A stretch of DNA of 64,000 nt, taken from assembly GCA_008711295.1 (NCBI GenBank), contig VUYV01000047.1:1470501-1534500 (forward strand), written 5' to 3'. Numbering within the stretch: the first letter of the stretch is position 1; each line of letters starts with the position of its first letter. This DNA is from Anarhynchus alexandrinus. Taxonomy: Eukaryota > Chordata > Aves > Charadriiformes > Charadriidae. Shown one piece after another: positions 36,506 through 48,500 of the stretch. A program made the position numbers and the translations under genes. A model generated the notes under the pieces. It saw only the letters and a program-made list of their open reading frames with translations. It searched no databases and was not told the origin of the DNA.

Positions 36506-36566
36506 TCACCGCATATTTCGTAAGATGTTCCTGAAGTTTTCCAGTTCTCTAACACTTGTCGAAATC
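36506..36566 (-). CDS. ERO1A: ERO1A coding exon 16 (terminal)
   Basis: Encodes residues 443-462, [18 protein letters not shown] onward, and the TGA stop. The tail differs at its last few residues from human. Acceptor ACGCAG. Confidence 0.94.
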
Positions 36567-39500
36567 CTGCGTGCGAGGAAAGCAAAAGGGACACATTAGA
36601 GTAACATATGTATCGCATCTTATTTAAAATTCAAGAGAAAGGGATGGCGATCAAGTAGAGCTTCGAGGAGCTCTTGGGAAGACAGAATTTAGAATTTCAG
36701 CTAAATTAAGTTCTGGTTACAACCAGGTCCTTCACTAATTTCACGGACTCTTTTTAAAGCAAACACTGAGAACCACAGTGGAACAGGATGTTACAGAGAG
36801 CTCAGCAGTGATCAGACATACCTATTAACTAGAGGTCAAGAAACAGACCATAATATTACCAGCTGTGCAGGCAGGTCACAGAGTCTCCTTGCAGTATAAG
36901 CTTGTTTCTTCTGAAGGGGTTTTATTTTGAGTCCCCTACCTCATTTTTCTTGCTGAATGCATTTTGCCTGTGGAGCATCAGTGAAGATGCCAGATCGGAC
37001 TCTGAGGATCCGGCCCGCGAGCGCCTCTCCCGTAAAGGAGAGGTCTGCCCTTCCCAGCCTGGACAAACGGCGGGTTTCAGGAGGTTTCAATAACCCAAAT
37101 CACTTTTGAACAACAAGCAAGAGATGGAGGTCCATTTTAAAAAGCTCTTCTAATCCAGGTAGATGGAGCCCACCTGCAGTGCTGCATCCAGCTCTGGGGC
37201 CCCCAACATAAGGAGGACATGGACCTGTTGGAGTGGGTCAAGAGGAGGCCACAAAGATGATCCGAGGGCTGGAGCCCCTCTGCTATGAGGAGAGGCTGAG
37301 AGAGTTGGGGGTGTTCAGCCTGGAGAAGAGAAGGCTCTGGGGAGACCTTATTGTGGCCTTCCAGTCCCTAAAGGGGCTGCAGGAGAGCTGAGGGGGGGAC
37401 TTTTTACAAGGGCATGGAGTGATAGGATGAGGGGGAATGGCTTCAAACTGGAAGAAGGGAGATTTAGATGAGATATTAGGAAGAAATTTTTCACTCTGAG
37501 GGTGGTGAGCCCCTGGCCCAGGTTGCCCAGAGAAGCTGTGGCTGCCCCATCCCTGGAGGTGTTCAAGGCCAGGTTGGACGGGGCTTGGAGCAACCTGGTC
37601 TTGGGGAAGGTGTCCCCGCTCACGGCAAGGGGTTGGACTAGATGACCTTTAAAGATCCCTTCCAACCCAAACCATCCCATAATTCTATGACATGAGGTTG
37701 GAGTCTAAGAAAGAGCTGCCTGGCCCCAGTGTTTTCACACAGCAGAGGACTTCCAGGGTAGAGTTTTAGCCGGGCAGCAGAGGGGGAAGGGAAGAAAGGC
37801 AGGGGCTCTCTGCCTGCCAGCCCTCGGCTTCCTCTGAACACAGACGTTCAGAGGGTCTGCGCATCTCCTCCGTGCTGCCTCCAAAGGCCGTGTTGACAGG
37901 GCAATAGAAAGGCAGAAGGAAGCCCAGCTCCTCTGGTGTAAAGGGAATGCAGCAGCTGCGCTCAGGAGGGGAGCACCGCAACACCCCTGGGGAAGAGTAT
38001 TTTTGGGGTTTCTGGATTTGACTGATGCACACTAGGGTCTCCCCATCACTGGCCACTCACAGGCAGAAGGTACAGTCAGTAGGTTTGAAGTGAGGCAGAG
38101 CAGGACCCCTGAGCTTTAGCACCGGCAGGAACATCGCCTGAAGAACACTTTGAAAAACCTGTTTGCCAGAAACTCCATGTCTGTCAACAGCACTAAGCGG
38201 TAACATATAACTGGCGTGTCTTGCAATCTCGTCTCCCTCCCCAAGGCCTGGTTACCCTCCTTTATTGCCAAAAACTCCTCATCCAGCTCTCCACGAGGGC
38301 TGGACTGATGGATTCCTGTTAAATGCAACCATTGCAAACAGAGCTGGGAAGGAATTGGTGGAAGTGAGAAGCCTGAAGGAGAGCTCTAAAGTGAGCATAG
38401 AGCAAGAACAGCAACGCTTGTCTGGGGACATTGTGCTCTGAGGACAGTCACACAGTTTCTTAAACTTTACCAAATTCTTCGTAACTTAATATGAATGCTT
38501 CCTTGAATCCCTTACAGAAATGTAGAGTATAAAGAAGTTGTTTTAAATTGTTCCAACTATTGCACTCCATATTAACATCATCTGATATTTGAGAGCTTCT
38601 TTATGAGCCAGTATGATCAGAGTGGGAGTTAACACCAATACTGCTGATGAGAACTGACTGTTTAAGCTTAAATGCTATATAACACAGCAGCCTGTGTAAA
38701 AGTAGAGGAAAAAGTCTCATACTAACCTTCCAAAAGCATTAAATAAGGCAACAATTTCTTGTCTGGTCAGCTGGAATCCATAGGAAGGGCCACTTTCAGG
38801 TATCTTTTCTATCAGCTTTTCAGAAAAGAGGATCTTCAGCGCTGTACCCAAGCCCTGCGTCTGTGCACAACAAATAAAATCATTTAACAGCGGGGAGACA
38901 TCCAGGGCCCAACTCACAAGTCTTAACTTTACTTCCCTCCTTCATCTTTGCAAAGATTCCTGTTGACATCATCTTAACAGAGTAAGACTTGAATTTCACT
39001 TAGGACAGCTCAGAGAAGGGAGCAGAACAGAGCCAGGACGCTTTTATTTCGCTTTACCACCGTGATAGCAGAGCTACCCAGCAGTGGCTTCTTGTTGAGG
39101 TTTGACCACGTGTAAAATTCAGTGCAGATCGCGCCAAACCCCCAGTTTTACAGCACCCTCTGCCTCGCTTGCCAGAGGCTCTGAGCCCCCTCCCCTCTCC
39201 CAGGGGCAGCTAACCCATGTTAACCCAGTTTTCTACTGCACAGGCAGCTGCTGCCAGGCCCAGCGAGCTGGAATCGGCACACTGCTTCCTGCTGATGGGA
39301 CCAGGTAATGACTCAAGCATCCTCCATCTGTATCTAGGAGCGGACCGGTATCTAAGAACCCCATCTACGCGCCAGAGTCCCATCAGATGAGGTGCTTCCA
39401 GACACGTCCCCAGCTGCTGACAAAGCTTACCTGCAACTTCCCCCACAGGCGACATTTGAAGCAGCCAACGCAGTCCATTATCTTAGAAATATTCTTAAAG

Positions 39501-42500
39501 TGTAGCCTAAATTCCTCCTAGGGGAAAAGACATTCAAGCTGATCATGGTTGCACACTAATTGGGACTTCTTCCATGTATTAATGCAAATTCAATAATGTA
39601 TTAATCCTGGACTTCAGGCTAAATTCAGTGGGACTGACTTAGGGAAATGCTTCCTGAAGTGGGGTCCACAGCAGCGACCCCACACTCTCCTTAAGGCACA
39701 CCCTACGGTCTGTAGTTACCCACAAGTATCCAAACCATTCAGAAAGCAAAATTAATTAGAAATACCCGATCTGGAACCTTGCGTGTACTGGGGTCCCTGT
39801 CAGATCTAGTATTATCCCAGACACACACCTGAAAATACCCTTTAGGTAGGAAGTGCCCCAAAGGGAAGGGCTGGCCAATTACCTTTAGTTTAGCAGCTTC
39901 CTTTTTATTCCCTGCAAATAATGAGTTTTCATCGAAATGCAGTGGGAAAGACCTGAAATAGAATGAAAAGAGTTTTATCTCTTGTCCTGGTGAGATGTCC
40001 CGACATCTCTCCACAGCTTGTTTGTACGGCTGAAGTCTGGATCCACAGAAGTATCTGGTTAGGTGTGCAAATGAAACTGGTAGGTGTCAGACACTGGACT
40101 TCTCTAGATGTATTGTAAGTCAAGCTGCTTGTTTCTTAAAGCTCTTGGAGGCTTTCAATTTTAGCTTGCATCTCACCTTGGAGACATTTTCAGCAATTGC
40201 TCTATGGTTTCTAAGCAATTCTAGTCTGTTTTCTAACAGACGTAAGCAGTGAAGGCACGGGAGCGTCACAAGATAAATTCAAACATTGATAGCATTAGGA
40301 GACGTGCATTTCCATCTGGTTCTGGTATCTTCCATTCCTCTTACTCCAAACTCTGTCCAACAGCCCAAACCTCTGTTACCAACATGCTTAGGATTTTCTT
40401 CTAGTCAAAAACATGAAGCCAGGACTGGTGTTCCACCGATGAGTCAAACAGGTAGCCCATTTCAGGGCTGACACATAGGTGGTTATTAAATTCAATTCTG
40501 CTAAATCAAAAAGGCAGCCTAGACTATTAAACTGCGGGCTTAATTACCCTGTTTTGCAATTTGAATACAGATACCGACGTGCTCCCAGCAATACTACCCT
40601 ACTGCACAAATCACACTACCCCACTACAAGAAAGAACCCAGAACCTGCCTTTCTAGGTGCCTTAAGTGAAAGGTTAAGCCCGCTCAGAGACGCCAGGGTT
40701 GAAAGATCCATTGTCCCCAGGTACCAAATGTAATTACTTGGCCAGATGGAGAATTTCCAGCAATAGGTTTTTCACTTCTGCGTCGTGACTTTTATTCCCC
40801 GTGTACAGCTGGAAACCCGGGCGCTCAAAGAACGGCCGCACTTTGGATAGGGCCCGCAGCTCTATCAGGTAGAGAAAATACAGGTTCTTGAGTCTTCTGG
40901 GCCCTTCCCCTCTGGTGATGACTTCATCAAACCTCTGCTGGAACTCTGTAACATTGGGGCCCCATTTCTTCTCTGACCACGTATCTGAGAGAGCAAAAAA
41001 CCAAAACAAAACAGCACAATGACATGAGGTGGATGGGTATAGTTCTGGTTCACCTCCTCCCACTGTCCCAGGCTAAATGACGACACGTAACCCCAACCAG
41101 GGAGATCCAAGCTTTACAATAGCCACGGCCCTTTCACTAACCACAAACTGTTCAAGAGTCAAGAGAGGCATGCTTTGAACCAAACTCAAATGCCAACAAA
41201 CGCACAATTCCTGCAGAGCTTTGTCAGTTGGTTTAAAACATGACCCAGGCTCAAAGCAACAGCTAAAAAGGGAGGCTGCCCACTTTAAACAACGTTAAAT
41301 CAGTCAAAGAGTTTCTTATCAGATGAGCTGATCGTTTCCGAGAGCAATTCTATGTAAGCTGGTGACAGCTCAGCGTTTGTCTGCAAGTGAAGAGGGCTGG
41401 ATGGAACTATCAGTCAGGCTGAGAAGGTCCCTTTGTTCCTTCACACCCGTCCACAAAGGCCACCGACTTACTGCAGCACTCGGCAGAGGTCTCTGCAGAG
41501 GCAGACAGTGCAGGCATCCCAATCACGTTGCCCTGGGAAGCAGCATGGGGGCCAGAGGTTGGGAGGCTCCCTAATGAACAGAGAAGTCTTAAGAGAATTC
41601 CTTCTGTCGTGGAAATGCAAGAGAACAAAAGCAGCCAAGGACTGGGGGAGACTGGCCTCTATTCTCCATTATCAAGCCCACAGGTTTCACAAAGAGTATT
41701 TCTGTTTGCTCATCATATGTCATATGACCTTAAGTACACGATATGTAGTGGAAGATACAACACAGTTGTATCAAGCTGATGGACAAAAATAAAATTAAAA
41801 AAAAAAAAAAAGGAGAAACTTTATCTTCTAAATCACCAACAGACAACCAGCCCAGCAGGAAAGGACTCCCCAGCTCTGAACCGAGATAGGCTCTCTGCAA
41901 GGCCATCACGGCACCTGCAGATGAGAATCCCTGTGCGGACCCAAGCTGAGCCAAGGAACACCTTCTCAGAGCAGAGATCATCTTCTGTCACCTTTCCCCA
42001 AGAGAAGCCATCCCTTTCTACACAAGCCAAGCAAAAACCACTTACTTGGCTGTCTGTAGCCAACCTTATTTTCCTAATCCTCTCTGCAGACTCCCAACTC
42101 ATCTCTTGCCTTTGATGTTTCTTTGTTACTCTATCTCCAGCGCTAACGCAGCCTAACTCACGTCAAGGCAAGGCCTACATTGGCTGTAGAGACTTAAATA
42201 TAATTACTTAGTTAAATCTAAATTACTTACCCAAATTCCAACAGCTATCTCTCAATCTGTACCTGATTTTTGTCAGCTTTAGCAGAATAAAGGCAGTAGG
42301 CTTGGTCCACAGATACCACTCTAAACTAGCATGACTGAATCCTTCAGAACGTCAGTCAGAACCTGCATCCCACGCTGTAGGAGGAGCGTGCCGCAGCCCT
42401 TGGCCACGCCAAGCACACAAATCATGTTTTCACATCGCCCTCGATTTTCAACCCCAGGGTTGAAATTTAGATTCTTCAGTTAGCTACTCATGGACAAAGA

Positions 42501-45500
42501 AAATGGAAATGGATCGAGGGTTCTTGGGAAAGCCCAGCCTNCGGACAAAGAAAATGGAAACAGCGTACGGAAACGGATCGAGGGTTCTTGGGAAAGCCCA
42601 GCCTAGCATTTCGCAGCCTTGGTGAGATTACTGCTAAACTGACCATCGTAAAGACAGGCTAGGAACGGATGGCCTTGATACGCAGTTAAAAACCCACTCC
42701 AAAATGACCTTGGAGGAAGAATAGAAGGAATACGTGCTGGAAGTCTTGGTGCAGAGCACAGTACAGCCATTTTTAGACCCGAAGGCATGTGGTCACTGCA
42801 TTCCTGATTCTGTTACACAACCTGCGTGCTTGAGGGAAGGGAATAGAAGAGCACAGAAGTCGGCCTGAACCCTGCTGGAATGGGCTCCAGCTAGCATTTA
42901 TTGGAGCCGCAGAAGTGCCAATTTAGGACTGATGCAGGATAGCTAAGGCAGAAAGTAGCATTTACCTTGTAAAAGGTACCTGGCGCTCAAATGGATGTTG
43001 ATGCTGGCATGGAGACCAGAAATGAGTCTGTAGAAAGCTCGTTTCTCTACACAGACACCTGAAAAGAAATGGGCACTTAAAGATACTGAAAGCACGCGTT
43101 GAATTTTCCTCTCCTGGCTGTCAGGCAGAAATCTAATCCCACCCGAGTGCGGCCAGTAAATCCCACCCACTCCCTGGCCATTTTGCATTCATCCCAGGAA
43201 GAGCAACCAAGTTTAGAAAAAGGATTACCTTTCAGCCACTTGTAAAACGTATGCCCTGGAAACAAAAAGGAAAACAAGCACATCAGTTTGAGACGCCTCA
43301 CAGCAGCAGGAGGGCTTTAACACACAGTGTCACATTTTACGCCACTTCTTCAGCCACACCTTGCAGAGCACAACAGGGTGACACAGGAATGAGACAGGGC
43401 AGTACCCTCCCCTCTGCGGCATGGAGGGTACTGCCCAAGCCTGATGCCCTGAAACCATCCCTGAGGCCAGCCCCCAGAGGACCTCTGCCCACTCCAGTTT
43501 GCAGAATCAGGGAGAGGAGGGTTAGAAGAGCACAAAAATAGTTTTCCTCCCCACCCTTCTGACTGATGCTTCTATAACGCGGTGCGGCAGCAGCTAAACA
43601 TAGCACGTGGTCTTTCCCACCCATCTCAGCGAGGGCTGGTGCGGGGCAGAAGCGCTGCAGAATGGCACAGCATAGGGGGAAACATGGATCATGGATCACT
43701 CTCCTCTTTTGGCCAGGATAGGGAGACAGGTATCTTTATTTAAAATAAAATAAAACAGTGCCACCAAGCATGTACCATCACACCAGCCAGTGTTTCACAC
43801 TACCCCCTACTATGTGCTTGAAGGTAATCTGGAGAACATAAACACGGATTTGGAGATAATTTGGAGACAAAGGCATGCCATATAGACAGGTCCAGTGCTG
43901 GAGAGCCCTTCCCAGATGTGAGCCCCGCAGGGCCTAAGGGATTTGGGCACCCAGCTCCTACCAGCTGTCAGAGGCTGTTGGGACTATGAGTCTTCACAAA
44001 GCTCCAGCCTGAGAGCTGCTTTCTCAGCAATAATAAGCGCTGAAAAAACACAACGCAAGTCCTGTTCCTGAAGGCTTATGAAACTTCAGTGACTACCTTC
44101 AAATAGGACTTGTACTCTTAAAAAAACCTGCTGGTGCTTTTTAAGACCTCCACACAAGGATGGGTTGGCCTCAGGGATGGATAGCTCAGAGGGATCTCTC
44201 CACAGGGTCACGAACACAACAGAATTTCAAGACAGCTTCTGATTTTGCCTGAATAATGATTTTGCTAACCAGGTGCATTATCTAATGGTACAGCTCGTGA
44301 CAGCATGATAAAGACGCCACATTTGTTTCTGTTATCAGTAAAAACAAACAGAGTGCCACTCACCTCCATCGTCTCCTGATGAAAAAAAAGCACGAGTGGT
44401 GGAGGGAGAGAAAAGAGGAGATAAAAATTACACGATACTCCAAAGCACAAGCATTAAGATCGCTCCGTTAATCTGCTCTGACAAGAGAATGAGCCTCTGC
44501 AGAGAGGTTTAGAAATACTCTGAACACAGAAAACATCATCTCTAACTGCAGCAGTGGACATACCAGATGAGCAAAGCTCCTGAATAACCTGACCAACACA
44601 GGAAGGATCAATATTTGCAAAGGACGTAAAGCCACCACCCAGTTGAAGCAGAAAACAAGGCACACAAATGTGTACCTCTGCCAGAGATCTCCTGTATGAC
44701 CTCTGACAGGACACTCAGAGAGCCCATCCCTGCTTCCTACAGATTTTTAGTCGCTTGCAACAACTCTTGCAGGTATCAGGTCAGGTCCTCCATTTTCATG
44801 TCCTCCTGCTTCCCTACCTGCAAAACAGCAGCTCTTCCCTCTCCCCTCAAAGGTACCTTTGTTATTTCGTTCAGATCTTGCCCTAAACAACAGAGGTGGT
44901 CAAGGGAAGGACTGATATTTTAAAGGACATTGTACATTTCCTTCACCTGCACTACTCCTGAAGGGCCAATCCTTTGCACAGGGTCAAAGGAGGGGGGGAA
45001 AAGCACTGACATAGTTTAGGAAAAATCCAGAGACCACCCCAAGGGTGCTGCTGGAGCGGTGTTCAGGTCAAACGAACAGGGAGTGAGATTGATGATCTTC
45101 TCGATGTCTGGGCAGGATGGGGCATCAGGAGACAGGGGGTCTCTTAGCAAGAAGCTCTTATGTTTCCAAAACACTTCCCTACTTTCATTTATGCTTCATT
45201 TAGCTTTAGCCTCTAGGGTGGGCTTTCTCTTACTGCATGGTTTCCACAGAGGATCCCAGCCAGGTTCTCACTTCAAACCGTCACAGATGGTTTGGCATTG
45301 CCGAGTACAGAAAGCAGGGACCCAGGAAGAGCTCAGAGTTCAGTCCTGCTCCCAGTCCCTCCAAAGCTCACATTTCTTCCAGGAATGGAAGATCAGACTT
45401 TCTTTCTCCATGATTAATGCTAGAAAGCCACACTTCCAGGTGCCTTTGTGTTGGCCATGAAATTCTACACTTGATCAAGAGCTACAACATATCTCTTATT

Positions 45501-48500
45501 CAGTAGAAGTAGCTCAGAGAGCATTTACTGTTCCTGGAGCTAGGATCAGTACACTACTAAACCACTTAGTGAGATAAATAAATGACTCACCTCTACCAGA
45601 TGCCAAAGGTCTTTTTACATTCTGAGGCCTAAGAGGAAAAAAAAAAATCATTTAAATAAGATATGTAAATAAGAGACTGTCTCCTTGCTGTGCAGAAACA
45701 CAGCACAGCAGAATCTACTTCTCTGCAGTCAAACAGCCTAAGGAGATCTAAGAACTGCTTCTGTGCTTTAGCTTTGCTCAGAAAGGAAAGGGACAGATCA
45801 AAATGTGGCTTTCTGTTTTCTTCCTCTTTCTTTCTTTAGAAAGAACTGCTAGGAAAATTTAAGTGTCTACACAGGTGCTAGTGGACATCATCCAACAGCT
45901 TTGCTGCAACACGATACACTAGTACGAATGGGGAGGAAATCACTAGAGAGACCACAGCAGACAAGATCACAGACCAGTGCCCACCGATACTGTGCATCAG
46001 CCCCGGGGGTACCCCCAGCAGAGTTCAAATCGGCACTCAGATAGGGGAGAGAGCTCACCTCACCTGAGCAATGGCCAGGGAGGACAGGACCACATCACAC
46101 AAGAGATGCGTTCCCCCCAGCAGGCTGCTGTTTCACCACGCTGCAGGGCTTGCATCAGGAGCCTGCACCAGCACAAGCTGTGGTCCAGAGAACAGCCAAG
46201 GGGGTCTCAGGGGACAGCCACACGGCTTGTCCCCTCCTCTGACAGCCCACACTGCACAAACATTGCAGCACAGATAGGAGGAGCACAGAATGGTTCAGGT
46301 TGGCAGGGACCTTAAAGATAACCTCGTTCCAACCCCCCTGCCATGGGCAGGGACACCTCCCACCACACCAGGTTGCTCAAAGCCCCGTCCAACCTGGCCT
46401 TGAACACCTCCAGGGATGGGGCAGCCACAGCTTCTCTGGGCAAATCCCCAAAGGATGCGGATTAATGGAAAAGTTAAAACAAATGCAGCCTCTCTGCAAA
46501 AATCAGCGCCTGCAGGCTTGTGGAATCTGTCTCCCAAAGCACCTACTTGAAGCAGTTTTCTTCATAAATACTGTTCCAAATTTTCCAGGCATCTGGTCCT
46601 TTGTAGCCAGTATAGCGTTCAGGATTCAGGAGTAAATCCACGTACTCTGCATCAGGAGAATAGATATCTGCGAAGCAGAGTGCTGGGTCAGTGACAAAAA
46701 CTTCTGAAGGAAAATGCCATCTCCCAAGCCTGATCCAGCCACCCCTTCGCATACTGAACAGTCTCGCCAGAGGAGAGACCAGCTCATCCCTCTCCAGAGA
46801 GGCAGGTCTATAGTGTTTGCTGTACATCAACCCACTGCAGCGGGATAAAGCTCTCTGGCCTGCAGAGCTTTCGAAGCACAGGGCCACTGATGGCAAAGCA
46901 AACCCTGAGCACGCTCCACCCAAGCTGCTAACACGGCAAGACCCTGACCAGCAGTGAAGCTTTGTCAGAAATATTTACATCATATTATTTTCAAAATACT
47001 GAGGGCGGGGCGGGGGGCATGGAAAAGAGAAATGCTGTGTATGGTTCAGGCTTGCTGAAATGTTACACATTGGCCTGAAAGTTCTGCAGAGATGCTTAAA
47101 ATCCCATTACAAGACTTGTCAGATCAAACAGGTCTCTATACCGTCAGCTTCGCAGAAGCTGTCTGAAGAGTCATCGTGCTGTGTCCACTGGAGCACTGCC
47201 TGCTGGGTTTCCTTGCTGCAAAGAAAGTGGAAAAAGGCTATCAGAAAGAGCACTGATACTAGGCTTCCTTCAAGACAAGTAAGGATTGTGGGAAAAGAAG
47301 TCAGACCTCAAAGAGCCATCAACAGCTCCAAGTCTCTTGGCTTCTTCACATTCTTCAGTAAGGCTGTTGGCTTCTTCCGAATACTGGGTTGAAAAGCAAA
47401 GGGGTGGGGAGAGAGGAGGATTAAAAAGCAGTTTTTCTGCTGTTAGAATTCTGCCTTTAATGCACTAACCAGTTTAAGCATCAGAAACACTTTTATGATT
47501 CATCCCACCCTGTATTTCCACAGGATGTCTGCAGTTATTCAGAGGCTTATGCAATTGTGATGATTGTTGCCGGGACTCACATCAGCCTCTGGCACTGCCA
47601 CGGGAGCATTCTGTGCCTGATGACACGTGCTCTTGGAGAAGTCTCCTAAACTGCTCTGCATTAGTGGAGGGGAATACCTGACTTCAGGACAGCCACCTCA
47701 AAGGCTCTATAGCATGATGCCAAACACTTGGAGAGGGTAAGAATTTAGCCACGAAGTGCATCCCCACAAATACTGGCCATCTGATTAAGGCAGCTTTTAT
47801 CAGGCGCAGTGACACAAAACTGGTGCTATAAGCAGCGTCATTTTGTGCGCACAGGCACACCTACCTTGTAACTTCCAGATCTGATTCCATCGGGGACTTC
47901 GTCCTGAAAGACAAAATTGAGCACGTGCTACACGTGAGGCTGATGTGGCCTTTCAGCCTAATCTTTGAGAAAGATTAGGAAGGTTACCGCAGTTTCTGGA
48001 AGTTAGAAAGTAATCAAAGCGCTCAGCTTAGCTTACAACACATCCAATTTCTGGCTCCTCCACGGACTAAGGTTAAGCAATATTCTTGGTGTTTTATTTT
48101 GATTTTTCGCAAGACTCTTATTCTCAAAAGGTCAGCAGCCTTCCATGGCTGCCACGTCAGGTTATGTTTTGCTTACCCAAGAGTGATGGTTGGGGAAGCC
48201 AATATAAACTTGAGAGGAGCTGGAGTTGCCTCTGCTCAGCGTACATCCGGCATCCTGTCTCCCGGTGATGCCGGCACTCCTGGCAGGAGCCCAGGCACCT
48301 CTTTTCAGATATCGCATCTCCCAGCCCCTGACATACATCATTCAAAAACTTCCCTTCTGCCACTCCATCACATAATGTCAGGCTGGCCAGCCCCACGCAA
48401 CCCCAGCAGTGTGCATGAGACCATCAGGCCCTAAATTCTCCTCAACTTCCATTTCCTCCATCAGTAGGAAGGCAATAAAACCACTTCCGTGCTGCAGGAG

